Positions 23,165-33,938 are shown, numbered from the stretch's first letter. The stretch: DNA of 64,000 nt from Blasia pusilla (GCA_050084515.1 CM114273.1:1240001-1304000); one strand, 5' to 3'. Notes: a model not told the origin generated them from the letters alone. Translations and numbers: made by a program.

Positions 23165-23470
23165 AGGGAGACTCATGCACTTTCCGTTGATTTAGGAGAC
23201 TCATGCACATTCCGTTGATTCAGGAGAGCTTTAGAGCCAGTTATCGTTGAGCGGCGGTCCAGTGATTTTAGCCCCATGAGGAGGGCCCCACCGCTTCGAT
23301 CTGTCTTCTCCCGAATTGCCGCGGTATCACATTTGATGCGAGACCGGGCAGCTAAGGCGCGGGCAGGCAAGTGAGGGGAGAGTCCCAAAAGTTGGGGCAA
23401 GATTCGAACACGGATCTGTGCACCCGCACTCGATGACCCCGACTGTTGTTCTACCAGCAATTCACTCTAA
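23165..23470 (-). mobile_element. tRNA-derived SINE candidate
   Basis: On the minus strand, a D-arm-like stretch (GAATTGCTGGTAGAACAAC) near 23440-23460 resembles an RNA polymerase III A box. About 40 nt further on, GTGTTCGAATC (23401-23411) matches a B box. A body of about 200 bp follows and ends in two imperfect copies of a phrase including GACTCATGCAC. No tRNA cloverleaf with a proper anticodon arm can be drawn, so this is a SINE head and not a tRNA gene. I found no clear target-site duplication. Confidence 0.45.
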
Positions 23471-23679
23471 CTACAGGCGGCTTTGTTATTTCGTTGCAAA
23501 ATTAGTTTTTTACTACCTGCCCGATGATTGTACCGGGTCTCGCAATCAATGCAAAACCGCGGCAGTTTATGGCTTTCGGTCTTCTCCTCCTCCTCTCGCG
23601 GTTAGGCCACAACTATTACATGTATCAATACCAAAACAAACTGAAACGAACACGTACCATCACCTCAGGTACGTTTAAT

Positions 23680-24460
23680 AATATAGATTAACAAGTCTCA
23701 TGGGAAATTATTTGTAATAATCTAACATGTATGGTTCAATTGTTCAATCTATATCTATGTGATAATGGGTGATTTTATAAGTAAAATAAAACAAAATAAT
23801 GGGTAAATAAGACAAAAGAATAACATGTTTGAATTTTGTTCCTTGAAAATTAACTAAAAATTTAGTTAGGGAATGGTATTTTGGTAGGAAGAGGAGAAGG
23901 GGAAGAATAATTATTGTTTGAACTTTTACGGAGGAGAGAAATTATTTAAGGGAGATGGGTATTATTTAAAAGTGAAATTTATTTTAATTTTTTAAGATTC
24001 AAAAAGTGGAAATTATATTTAAAATATTAAAATTAAATATAATTTCAAATTTCAAGTATAATTTTAAAAACTATTATTGACACTTTTTTAAGGTCTTTCT
24101 ATTGTGGACACTATGTTACGCGTGAATCACAAAAAAAAATATTAATTTTTAAAATAATTATTTTAGTTCACATGAATTTGAATGGATTTTTTTTTAATTA
24201 ATTAAAATTTTAGTTAATGAAAGTCATTTAGGTGGAAAAGGGAAGAAGAAATATTTTTAAAACTTTTATGGAAAAATGAAATTATTTAAGGGATTCAGAT
24301 ATTATTTAAAAGTGAATTTTTTTAAAAAAGATTTGGACAAATTATTTTTTATTTTTGAAACAAAAAATATTCTTAAATCATTAAAATTTATTTTCATGCG
24401 CAAGAAAATATATCACCTACTTGACCCTCCTAACTTCAGCTGTCTCCTTTCACACGTCAA
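23680..24460. other. No gene seen
   Basis: Strongly AT-rich DNA with A and T runs. Two imperfectly similar stretches (near 23930-24010 and 24230-24330, both with TTATTTAAGGGA) suggest an old duplication. Confidence 0.4.
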
Positions 24461-24531
24461 GTGAATGCCGATGGTACGTCGCAATACAACGGTAACTAGA
24501 AGGAAGCGGCGCTACGGACAGCGACACCCTG

Positions 24532-24540
24532 AAACCCTAA
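24532..24540 (+). promoter_or_regulatory. Telo-box (AAACCCTAA)
   Basis: AAACCCTAA matches the interstitial telomere motif common in plant promoters of ribosomal-protein and snoRNA genes. It lies at the start of a GC-rich stretch about 1.07 kb upstream of the first snoRNA cluster. The distance is long, so the link to the cluster is an inference. Confidence 0.35.
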
Positions 24541-25599
24541 AACGGGTCGCGCCTTTCCACATACGCCGGTTGAGTGCCGAACGGGGGATAGAGAGACAGT
24601 CGCAACAGATTCCACCCGACGACGCTATACAATCCATCAGGCAAGACCTTGAATCGACGGTTCCTGTCGCACGAGTCGAAGAATCTACGGCTTAATAGGG
24701 CTCCCACCGCTCTGTCCCGTCGCACAGTCAGCCAAACCCCGCGACTTCTCCATTGCGGATCAGGTCGGACCCGCTCCTCAGCGAAGAAGAGGCCGCTCAT
24801 CGCCGTCGCCCCCAAGGACGCCATAGGATTTTCGGCCGTTCGATCCACGCGACGAAGTCGATCCTCGTCGCGAAGAACCGCGACGCCCAACCACATCGCG
24901 ACTCTGGATCTGAACTTGAAACGCTACAAGTATTGCGGAGAGCCTCTGTAGTTCAGACAGACACCAGAACAACAGGTCTAGGGTCAGCTCGCACGATGAG
25001 GAGTGTCGCAATTGTTCTAGTGATTCGATGAGCAGCATCGGTGAGCAGCAGCAACAGACCTCTGAGCGATTTCGAAATGAGTTATTGGATACCTTACATT
25101 TCTATGCTGGTAGTGAGGCAGTTTGTGTTTGGCAGTCGAGGGTGAGAACCTTCTGTGTTGATAGAAACATTAGGGAGAGTGTCTGTTCTTAACACTTGTG
25201 AAGATCTGACGAGAGAGTGAATGTATTCGTGTGTGTCGAGTATTGCGGTAGCACTAGTTTTGCGAGTGTGGGGTGTGGGGAGAACTCTTGGCTTCGTATG
25301 TGAAGCAGCAGCGGTTCGATTTCTCCTCGTGATGCATATGCATTGTACCATGTTGGTGTTGGGGACGACCGTTGCTGCTCTTCCTACGCGTCCAATGTAA
25401 TTCTCTAGATCTCTCTGTGGAGGCGCCCGAGAGCTGCCGCCGGAGTTAAAGTGGAATGAGATTGAAGATGGGGCGCTTCTTGTAGTAAATCGTATGCTGT
25501 AGGTATAATCTCCTATCCTCTTAGGAAGAGAATTCAGTGAAGAGGTCTATGCAGATGAAGTCGTCAAAAGTGCAGAAGCTTCCCGTGCACAAGTTTTAT

Positions 25600-25674
25600 G
25601 GCCGATGATGAGCTTCAATTGGAATTACCGTCTGAGCAATTCAATGCGGACAATAGATGCGGTTAACTGAGGCC
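25600..25674 (+). ncRNA. snoR77Y: C/D box snoRNA, snR77/snoR77Y type (18S guide)
   Basis: 75 nt closed by a GGCC/GGCC stem. C box ATGATGA at 25605-25611, D' box CTGA at 25632-25635, D box CTGA at 25667-25670. The 11 nt TGGAATTACCG just before D' are complementary to CGGUAAUUCCA in the universal 530 loop of 18S rRNA. Counting five nucleotides up from D' puts the 2'-O-methyl target on the U of CGGUAA, which corresponds to yeast U578, the target of snR77 (numbering from memory). It is the first gene of a four-snoRNA cluster and has a paralogue at 48256 in which the C box has decayed to ATGAAGA. Plant clusters are usually transcribed as one precursor and cut apart. Confidence 0.88.
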
Positions 25675-25719
25675 TGTTCTGTTAACCGTGGCGGAGTCGA
25701 GGGCTTATGTGAAATTAGA

Positions 25720-25863
25720 GCCAACCTGCCACGGACAAGGCAGCGTTTTGCTCTTACCTTGAAACGTCCAGGGTTGGCATAAACCCATCTTTCACTACTC
25801 GATAGGAAGCCACTGGTGGAGCTATGCTTATCGCTATTGGTGCCATTTAGGGTGATTACATTC
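25720..25863 (+). ncRNA. H/ACA snoRNA candidate
   Basis: 144 nt conserved with 48395-48536. The first hairpin is closed by CCAACC/GGTTGG, with an inner GGAC/GTCC stem. A hinge ATAAAC follows where an H box (ANANNA) is expected, matching only in part. The second domain is closed by TCAC/GTGA and is followed by ACA at 25858-25860, exactly 3 nt before the inferred 3' end. Between copies the outer stem varies as CCAACC versus CCGACC opposite GGTTGG, keeping pairing through G-U. Order (C/D snoRNA first, then this) is the same in both clusters. Size and layout fit plant H/ACA snoRNAs, which guide pseudouridylation. I could not assign a target, and the H box is degenerate. Confidence 0.6.
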
Positions 25864-26209
25864 TCACTTGGTTGTAGTAGTGCAGTCCCCTTAACCCTTT
25901 CCGGCGTGCAACAATTTGTTGCTATCAAAGTGCCCCTTGATGAAGTACAACCCTGGAAGAGCCGTATGACGCGTACTAGCGTACAGTTTCCTGCGTGTTG
26001 TCCACGGCAGTTGCCGGTAACCATTAGTGTTTCTGTGGCTTTGCAATTCGAAGTCTAGGGACTGAGCAGCTTGAGTCTGGTCACGGATTCGTTGCTAGGC
26101 CCTAGATTTCTTGAGATGCACCTCCTTTTCAGAGTACGCTTGGAGACCGCCGCACACTGGACATAACAGGAAATGGATGACTTCATTTAGGGTTCTGAGG
26201 GCTATTAAT

Positions 26210-26303
26210 CATGCGATGATGATAATCTAGAGTTTCGGACTAGAGTTTCTGATCTGGTATCTTCAACCAGTTTGACGAGACATCTCTTGGCTGACTGAGC
26301 ATG
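26210..26303 (+). ncRNA. C/D box snoRNA, snR78 type (25S guide)
   Basis: 94 nt closed by CATGC/GCATG. C box ATGATGA at 26216-26222, D' CTGA at 26249-26252, D CTGA at 26295-26298. The paralogue at 49162 has CACGC/GCGTG, a compensatory double change that shows the stem is selected. Upstream of D', TCGGACTAGAGT is complementary over 12 nt to ACUCUAGUCCGA of 25S rRNA, in the conserved stretch following GACCCUGUUGAGCUUG (remembered sequence). The fifth nucleotide from D' points to the U of GACUCUAG, which I place at yeast U2421, the snR78 target. This numbering should be confirmed. Expected role: 2'-O-methylation of 25S rRNA in the nucleolus. Confidence 0.85.
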
Positions 26304-26354
26304 AACAGTTCTTGAAGGGGCCAGGCTAATGAAAATTTACTTCAGTAGGTCTCG

Positions 26355-26445
26355 GATGGAAATGAGGACCCTTTCCCCAGATGAACGACTCTGATTCAAA
26401 TCGTGCTGTATGCTCTTAGGAGCCAAGCCAGAGATCTGATCCATC
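26355..26445 (+). ncRNA. C/D box snoRNA, unassigned target (copy 1)
   Basis: 91 nt closed by GATGGA/TCCATC. C box ATGAGGA at 26362-26368 (one change from RUGAUGA), D' CTGA at 26391-26394, D CTGA at 26436-26439. Two further copies occur at 48737-48829 and 49338-49426. The outer stems differ in sequence (GAATGGA/TCCATTC, TTGGA/TCCAA) but always pair. GGAGCCAAGCCAG before the D box is invariant in all three copies and is therefore the likely guide. The segment before D' varies. I find no convincing rRNA or snRNA match from memory, so the target is open. Confidence 0.8.
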
Positions 26446-26466
26446 TTTCTAATCACTAGCAGCCGG

Positions 26467-26516
26467 GTTTAGATTACTCTTCAGAGTCTAGTTTCGCTCT
26501 GAAGAGTAATCTAAAC
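26467..26516. repeat. Perfect 20-bp hairpin after snoRNA cluster 1
   Basis: GTTTAGATTACTCTTCAGAG and its exact reverse complement are separated by 10 nt. It starts 22 nt after the last snoRNA of the cluster. A perfect stem of this length could be cut by an RNase III enzyme in the precursor, or be a small foldback insertion. The role is inferred from position only. Confidence 0.85.
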
Positions 26517-26519
26517 TAG

Positions 26520-27380
26520 ATACTTATCTATGTATCCACCTAAGTCGGATCATTTCTTGGATCGAATTGTAGGGATTGTTTTGAACGAACTGAACTGTTT
26601 TAGAACGACCACCTTTCATGTCTACTAGTAATGGACGGGTCCTGCCTAATAATCCACGTCCAAGAGACTTGTCAAAAATAAACTACATGCCCCACCTCCC
26701 GAGCGATGACAGAGGAACCTGCGTCAACGTGCACTAAAGTACCCCTGCACATCTCAACACTAGATTAAATATAACAATGAAAAGAAAGGAAATGTCACTA
26801 CAAATTCTATTTAATCCAATTTTTCATGTCACACGGGCATTATCTTGCAGTGACAAACCTTAACACCGTCCAGGTTAGATTGTTATCCGCCCCAAAAAAT
26901 ATACATAGTGTCTTAGAGCGAAGACCAAATGCATCTTTCAAAACATGAAAAAATACGGCCTCTTTAAAAAAACTTTATCGTCCTATCTACTGTAATCTGA
27001 CCCGAGGATAGCAACTTATTGAAAAGAAAACTAACACTTTAGTACGTTCAATGTTGGCCCGAAATTTTCGTTTCGCAACATCAGTAAATTAGTTTTCACG
27101 TGAAAATTTCTTTGAACACGTTTTGACGGGTAAATTGCAGGAGTGCATGAGAGAATAGGCAAGACGGAATCATACAAATGTGAATCTCATTTTAAATCTC
27201 TTTTATCCAAGTACTTTTTATGTATCCTATTCTATGTATCTTTCTTATTTCAATGTTTGTTGAGGTAAAATTTCTCTTCTATATTCTAGATAATGCTACA
27301 TGCATTTAAAAAAACAATAGTAGTCAAGTAAGCAGATACCTATCTTTTGTAAAGTTTGACATTGGGATTCATCAATAGTC
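26520..27380. other. No gene seen
   Basis: AT-rich sequence between the snoRNA cluster and the Helitron helicase relic. It may contain the 3' end of the Helitron, but I could not identify a clear CTRR terminus with hairpin. Confidence 0.35.
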
Positions 27381-27384
27381 ATAG

Positions 27385-28440
27385 TAAAAGTTGATCATAT
27401 AGAGAACCGAAACCTATGTAAATCAAATGGCAAATTTGATTTTGATGTAGCCGATGAGCTACGGGGAATTAATACCCGATCTCGAACATTTTCCCCTGTG
27501 ATTATTTCAACATCTATGCAATGTTGCATAAATCCACAAATCATCAATCTTATCCCGTTTGCTTGTCCATGTGATCCATTCATGTATCATAAGAACATGA
27601 TTGGTGCGCCAATCTTCAAACACAATCGGTGTAAAGGAAATCTTGAAGGCAAGCATGTGTTCAAAAATTCAGTTGGATATATATGAATCATCCCCTCGTT
27701 TGGAATAGAAGCGACGTTAAGATAAATTTGCTCCTGAACACCAAACATAATGAGTTCGCGAGAAAAGATAATATTACTATCCAAACTTCCCAAAGAAAAG
27801 CTCTTTTATAAAGGTTAGAGGGATTACCTCTTCTCGAAACCGGGACATAACCTTTGCATTTCTATCATCAACATATTTATTTCCCAGAGTCAAAATAGCC
27901 GTATCTCTCAAAAAATCGATGTCATTGAATCGGCAAGGAAAATTGTCATATATCAAATCAAAGATCATATATCTTATTACTTTTAGTAACAATTTCAGAT
28001 AGTAATCGTATAAAGTCTCCTCCCATATTATGATGCAAAGGTACACAATCCTCTCCCACTTTTAATAACCAATCAACAAAAGCTTGTTGTTCATTACGCA
28101 AGTGACCTTCTAACCTTTGAACTCGCATGTTTGTTGTCAACTTCATGACCTTTACATTAGATCAAAGAGAAGACCTCTTTATGGTGGCTTGGATGATTTA
28201 CGGATGATCCCCATGACAAAAAACAGGCAACACTGGACGAAAATCACCATCGAATATCATAAGTTTTCCACCAAATGGTATTTGTCGTGGATCATCATAA
28301 ACAACTCCCATACTATCTTTTAAAGTTTGATTTATAGCCTCAAATGCGTGACAATGAGCCATAGGTGCTTGGTCCCATATATTAAGCATTTGTCACATCT
28401 TATTTCGATGTAGGTAGAGTTCCATCGCGTCAACGACATA
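27385..28440 (-). mobile_element. Helitron PIF1-like helicase relic
   Basis: Read on the minus strand, five fragments follow the order of a PIF1-type helicase from Helitron RepHel proteins. They are IWDQAPMAHCHAFEAINQTL then FGGKLMIFDGDFRPVLPV (28389-28198, motifs II and III), LTTNMRV (near 28140), FLRDTAILTLGNKYVDDRN (near 27900), YPTEFLN then LKIGAPIMFL (27680-27590), and GQANGIRLMI then VLIPR (27565-27470). Frames change between fragments and stops interrupt them, so it cannot make a helicase. The Walker A part and the replication-initiator domain are missing. Such elements copy by rolling circle. Confidence 0.85.
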
Positions 28441-29239
28441 GAGAGTCAGCGTGCTGTTTGGGTGTAACTTTGTCCTGGGATGTCAGATGAGTTGGCGACA
28501 GGTCTGTTGTGTCGAAAACGTCATTTTTGGCGATTTTCCTATTTTGATTTTAGTTTGTCGGGTGATCGGTAACATATGCACGCCGGTTACCATTGGGAGG
28601 GCTATTTTTGGGGGAAGAACCAAGGGTATAAGAGTGAGGAAGATGGCTTTCCCAAGCCATCTTTCTCGTGTTGAGCCTTAAGAGCACCTCTCTTGCATAG
28701 ACGTGTGTAGGAGTAAGGGTGTTGGCGTCCGGATTCCCTCATAGCGGAGGATGGATGTGGTTCGATATGCCGATGTAGATTCATGACATGAGTTTTAGGC
28801 TGAGTGAGCCGTTTTTACTACTCAGATTGTACATGAGAAAGATGGGAGGGGGGCAGGGAATTCATTGTTTGCAAGTAGGCAAGCGAGTTTCCTCGATGGG
28901 GAGCCCCTAGAGACATGTGTGTCACATTTGTTTGTCGTTTTTATGTTTGGGAGGCCGTGTGCGCAAGCACTGTCCGTTTTTCACATATTTTATTGTTACG
29001 GGTTGAAGAGGGACAAAAACATAGTGTAGCGCAGAGTGAGGAGATCAGTGTATGCAAGTGAGTGTCGGGAATGACGGGAAGAAACAAGAAGATCAATCCA
29101 CCATAGCCAGCGTAAGGGCGGCTCGGCTAGGTCTCAGACGCTTAGATTAGATCAAAACATTTAGGTCGGGGGCGTAGTGTAGGGTGCGTATAGTAGCCAA
29201 AAGTACACATAGGAAGAAAAGATGCACTTCGATAAAAAT
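28441..29239. other. No gene seen
   Basis: Mixed sequence between the Helitron relic and the minus-strand non-LTR tail. Frames at 28451-28784 are short and unsupported. Confidence 0.35.
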
Positions 29240-30199
29240 GAGTGATGGAAAACCCATTGGAAATACAAAAGAGGGGGACTCAAAGAGTCAAAATCTGAAG
29301 GCCACAACAAGACCAGAAAAGGAAGAACGGGGCATTCCCCCTAACGATTGAAACTCACCAACAGCAGAGACAATATCAAAGCAACAACAAGAGAGCTATG
29401 ACTACTACTAAGTGGGCCTCTAGCGCGGCGTCTCTCCCATGACTGACCCGCCGCAAAATCCCATTAGCCTGGGCACGCTGCAACGCTATGGAGACCCACG
29501 CCTACAATCAAAGACATCGCGATAGCTAAGGACAACCCATTTTCGAGTGGAGATGATGGGGCGATCCGTAATGAACGCAGTCGAACCTCTCCCCATAGCC
29601 CCATACATCTCTATGGCGGGGGGGGATGAAGATGTGTCCCTCGTGTAGTCGATCAGAGATTTGTGTCTTCTTTCCGCCGCCGCCGCTTCGCTTGTAGCAT
29701 TCGCCCTTGGGCCACCACTTGGGCTCTGACCGCCCCCGCGAGGATCTGTGACTACCACGTCCGCCACCACCACCTCGGCCTCACGTGTCATGTAGAGATC
29801 GGCACGAATGAGGGAATCCCGCATGGAGTAGTGCCTCTCTCTCTCGACATGGAAGCCACTCTCCCGAGCAATCGAACATGATATCCCGCCTTTGCATCGT
29901 GAGTGGCTATCCTCTCACCCTAATCGACAGCGTGCCAAATGCACACCAAGTGGATCCAGCTCGGCGACACTCGAGTGTGTCGAACCAACCACCGATGGTT
30001 GGGGGAGGCCCAAGCGGAACCGCATCGCTGTGGTGTAGGTAAGTGGTGCGATACGGAAAGCCTGGAGAAGGGGGCGCGCCCCTACCCATGAGCCTGCCCC
30101 CTTTCCGGAGCAAGAGCGAATACGGGCCCTAACCTCCATGGGGATATTCCCGTCAAACATAGTGCCTCTAAAAACTGCCTCAAAGTGGGCTTCCATCAA
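29240..30199 (-). mobile_element. Non-LTR retrotransposon C-terminal fragment, second copy
   Basis: Counterpart of 2272-3050. The frame 30199-29915 includes FRIAPLTYTTAMRFRLGLPQ and PLGVHLARC. After a 1-nt frameshift near 29870, the frame 29824-29486 carries MRDSLIRADLYMTREAEVVV and later AIEMYGAMGRGSTAFITD. Homology continues past the coding part to about 29240, so both copies share the same 3' region. Two copies broken at different points identify a dispersed element. Confidence 0.55.
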
Positions 30200-31640
30200 G
30201 GAAGATTGGAGCCAGACTGAAGGTAACTAAGGAGGAAGGGCCGCGAAGTAGAGAGTTTCAAGCCATGCGGTTGAGGAAAGGCGTCCGGATAGTCGCCCAA
30301 GGATGGGTTGCGCAGGTGGCACGGCTAGGACGTAAGTCAGACGCGCATAGGGACGCGCGTCAGGCAGGAAGGGTGAGGAAGCCATCATGGATCCAAAGAA
30401 AGGCGAGTTAGGAAGGCCCGCATAGGGCCGCGGGCGAGGGCCTCCCATGCAATTAAGCCGGGCAGGAGGGAGCCGCGCAGGCCCCAGTGATAGGGCCGAG
30501 TAACGAAGGAGAGTTGGGGCTCCAAGTTAGGGGGAGCCGCCATTAAGGCTCTTGGATGGAGGGAGGTAGGAGAGGCGCATAGGGATGTGTGAGCCATGTT
30601 GAAAGGAGGAAGGAGAGAGACTCGGGGCAGCTGTAGGAGCTGGAGTTGAAAGTGCGGCCTTTTGAGGGCCAGGGCAGCATAGGGCGGCACGCCTAAAGAG
30701 TTGGGTGCATAAGGGCAAGAGGGAACCGCACTTGGGTAACAAAGAAGCAAGGGGAGCGACAAGGTGAAGGTTGCGGTTGTAGGGCCACGTGCATAGCGTG
30801 AGGTGTAGGGGCGCTAGGGGGACGCGGGCTAGGAGGTGCCGTGTGCGCGCCGGAGAGAGGAACGGTAGGGGGGCAGTTGGGCATAATCGTACAAGGAAGC
30901 TAGGGAGATAGTCGACGGGTAGCCGGCTGACGGAGGAGACGTTGCGCTTCAAAGGGAGCGAAGACACATAAGGGCTAGTTAAGCCCCCAAGGCGGCGTGG
31001 CGTGGGACGGACGGAGTAGAGGCAAGCTCCAAGGTTGTGGATGAGCCGGACCTAGTAGATTGGATGACGTGGTAAAGAGTGGGTTGGATGTGGTTCATCA
31101 GCGTGACGTGGTTCCATAGCTACGTGGTTGAGTGGGCGTATGTTAGAGTTCTTGGAGTTGGGTGGGAGGTGTTTCACGATTGATGGTGAGATTGTGATCT
31201 GTGTGGAGAGTTTGCGGTGGAGTGCGAGAGGTGGAGTGCGAGAGGTGGAGATGCACGTACGTGGTGATGCCGACGGGCACCTTGCATCTCTTGATGGGAG
31301 GTTCGACGTGTGTTCGAGGAGAGTGTCGTGCCGGGGAGGTTGTCGCACCACATGGAGGAGTCAGTGTTGACTTTGCAATAGATTGGAGGGCGTGATCAGG
31401 TTATCCAATCGAGTCCCTTTTCCCGCACTTATCTTGTGTGATTGAGAGTGTTTGGTATCCGGTAGTTGCTGGTGTTAGATGGGTGTAGCGATGGTGACGA
31501 GTGTAGACTCCTTTCATGTGTAGCATGTTGGTGGATATATGACGGTTGCCGAGGAGGGGTCATGTGTATGACCCGAGAGTGTCAATAGTTTAGGTGAGTT
31601 AGTTGGGAGGCTGATGATGAGCTCGAGTGTTTAGTGTATG
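30200..31640. other. GC-rich region without a recognisable gene
   Basis: Purine-rich plus strand in which GCATAGGG-like phrases recur (for example near 30345, 30420, 30580 and 30680). The proline- and serine-rich frames on the minus strand are a base-composition effect. It may be untranslated or LTR sequence of the gypsy element that follows, but I could not find paired LTRs. Confidence 0.35.
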
Positions 31641-31758
31641 TGAGGCCGGGTGTGTCATCACAGGATTGGAATTAGCGTAGGTGAGCTAGTGAGGAGTATG
31701 GGAGACTCTTGGTGAGTGTGAGTGCTTGAGCGGGTGAGATAGGGTTGTTATCATAGCG

Positions 31759-31783
31759 TTCTTCCAAGGTTTGGAAGAACGAG
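31759..31783. repeat. Short inverted repeat
   Basis: CGTTCTTCCAA and its reverse complement are separated by 3 nt. It lies about 180 bp upstream of the gypsy gag relic. Confidence 0.5.
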
Positions 31784-31939
31784 GTAGTACGAGTAGTGGT
31801 AGTGGAGTGACACGGAGTGGTGTGAGGTATCGAGGGATCTCGAGTGAGGAACCACCCGACTCCCATCCATGGTTAGATAGTCATCACTAGACAGTGGATC
31901 TGGTGACGAGATCGCAGACGGGGACGGAGACGGAGATAC

Positions 31940-33058
31940 GTGGAGAGAGATGGACGACATGGGCCACCAGGGCATGCGTCGTTTCTCGGGTGCGGTAGGC
32001 ACCATAGATTCAGATGACTTCATGTAGGAGTTCAACACATGGTGCAACTTCCAAGAGATACGGACCCCTACGCGGTTCAACCCTTTCATGGCATGGAAGA
32101 GGTTGTTCCAGGACTTGGAGGAGTTCTAATCTCTACACTCTATAGAGATCGATGCCTGGAGAGTATATTGGGCTCAAGGGCATGTGTCCACTAGTGGTCG
32201 CGAGGCGTATGATGGGATAGTGAGAGCAGAGAGACCTACACCATCAGCGCGGGGACTAGATGGAGAGGATGGCAGTGAGAGTGGTGAGGTGGCACAGACC
32301 TCTCATGGTAGAAGACCACCGAGTTTCAATCCTACAGTTGAGTTCTTCCGACAGTTGGGGAGGACCTACCGGGGCGTGCCGACCGACAAGCTGAAGAATC
32401 TACATGATTTTCAGCGGAGATCGGATGAGAGTCTGAGAGAGGCGTTCACGCGCATGCGACGGTTGACCGTTGCCACATATGGGATGACTGAGGCACAGTC
32501 AGTACAATATTGGTACGGGATGCTGGATGAGGAGCTAAGGAAGAGAGTTTGGGATGCGATGTTGCTTCACACGGGGAAGCCCACATTGAAGGTGGTCTTT
32601 GAGTTGTCTTAGCGGGTAGAGCTCAACATGAGTGAGGAGCAGGTGGTGACCACAGGATTCTCGTGGGATTCGAGGGGTCAACGAGTAGGAGTAGACCAAG
32701 AGGTGTCCGAGCATGCTCCAATATCATGGAGCGGGCCGGTGGGCCCAGAGAGCAGGGCAGGTATCTTGAACCGGTGAGGCAACGGCCCCTACCAACATAT
32801 GTTTCCCAACAGGGACTAGGGATGGCTTGTTGGACGTGTGGTGGGTCCCATAGGCAGAGGGACTGCCCACAGCATGGGAGAGGACTATGGGCACCTCCCA
32901 TTGCTCAGGAGCCACAGAGGATGGCCCCACCATAGTTGCAGTGTTATCATTGTTACCGATATGGTCACACTAGGGATAGGTGTTATGATCTTTGCCAAGA
33001 AGTACGCCTAGAGGTAGGTAGAGGACTTGGGGGCAAGAGAGTTGGTGGAGATTGAGTG
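31940..33058 (+). pseudogene. Ty3/gypsy gag relic with two zinc knuckles
   Basis: Fragments in order form a gag protein. The first is MRRFSGAVGTIDSDDFM-stop-EFNTWC with MAWKRLF (31950-32130). A retrotransposon-gag core follows (32184-32612), with LHDFQRRSDESLREAFTRMR and YGMLDEELRKRVWD. Next, in another frame, is CWTCGGSHRQRDC (a shortened CCHC knuckle near 32830), then CYHCYRYGHTRDRC (a canonical C-x2-C-x4-H-x4-C knuckle near 32940). In-frame stops and at least one frameshift break it. No protease or polymerase follows: the sequence changes at about 33059 to exon sequence of an unrelated minus-strand gene. It is therefore a truncated element. Confidence 0.8.
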
Positions 33059-33750
33059 ATGGATGATCGTGGTTTTCAACTAACTCAAGTCTTGGTGATA
33101 TATAAATGTACTCTCTCGATTGAAGATGAGCTTCTTGATTTTCTCCTACTATTATTCCATCCTCATTGGAAGGCCTGAGAAAATATCAAAATTTTTAAGA
33201 ATAAATACAAATCAAATATGAAGTGAATCAAATATGAATCAAATATAAAAAGTTAGATATACATACTTATCAATAGAATAGTTGCAATACTCTCAGGCTG
33301 AACTTGACCATGAAGGGCTTTCCTTTTTTCTATACTCTTGATAATAATTCCTATTTTTTCTTTGAGAGCTTCCATTTTATCAACGCGAATGGCACGCTTT
33401 CATTTTTGGACTTTGCCTCGCAGAACCTTTCGAAAATCACGTATATCGACAGAATTCAATGGGATTGAAAGTCTGTGAGGAAACACAAAGTGACGAAATC
33501 ATTGAATTTTTTACATAACTTAGAGGTACAAAGTGGCCTAGTCCGTCCGTGCGCTCACAGAAGAGCTTCGATGGAACATGAACATGGAGATAACTCGACA
33601 TACGAGAATGCGCTACCGTAGGGGCTCCCGACTATTTCACTAATCGCAAAACTAGGGTTTTTACCTATTTTTCTTTGTTTCTACTAATAGCAAATTTTTA
33701 GAAAACCCTAAAAATTTTCTACCCTAAACCCGGACCCCCGCGACGTATCA

Positions 33751-33938
33751 TGGTGCCCCGCACCCTGATGCAATATAGGGTTAGATAATCATAGTACCGC
33801 TACTCCATAAACCACCTACGTCATATTACTATGATTCCTTTCATATCTGAGTCGGAACCATCAATCTAGGCTTCTCCTCATACAAGGGGGCCGATCAGAT
33901 TAATGATGCTTAGAGAAGTGGATGTTGAGAATCCAACA
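33751..33938 (-). repeat. 3' LTR of copia element 1
   Basis: 188 bp, starting TGTTGGATTCTCAACATCCA on the minus strand. It pairs with the 5' LTR at about 35829-36013, with scattered substitutions and a 3-bp indel. Confidence 0.87.

Noticed and set aside
23380-23480. tRNA gene on the minus strand
   Set aside because: A-box and B-box-like motifs are present, but no acceptor stem or anticodon arm can be drawn. A SINE head fits better.
25930-26065. Extra C/D snoRNA from TTGATGA (25938) to CTGA (26060)
   Set aside because: No pairing terminal stem, excessive length, and no counterpart in cluster 2.
26355-26445. Identification of the unassigned snoRNA through an 8-nt match (CTGGCTTG) to 25S rRNA
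   Set aside because: Eight nucleotides is too short, and the match is not placed so that the fifth nucleotide from the D box is paired centrally.
30227-30967. Proline- and leucine-rich minus-strand frames
   Set aside because: Several frames are open at once because the region is GC-rich. The residue content follows base composition and no domain is present.
31450-31480. TTTGGTATCCGGTAG as a gypsy primer-binding site
   Set aside because: It departs from TGGTATCAGAGC after seven bases, and no LTR end was found beside it.
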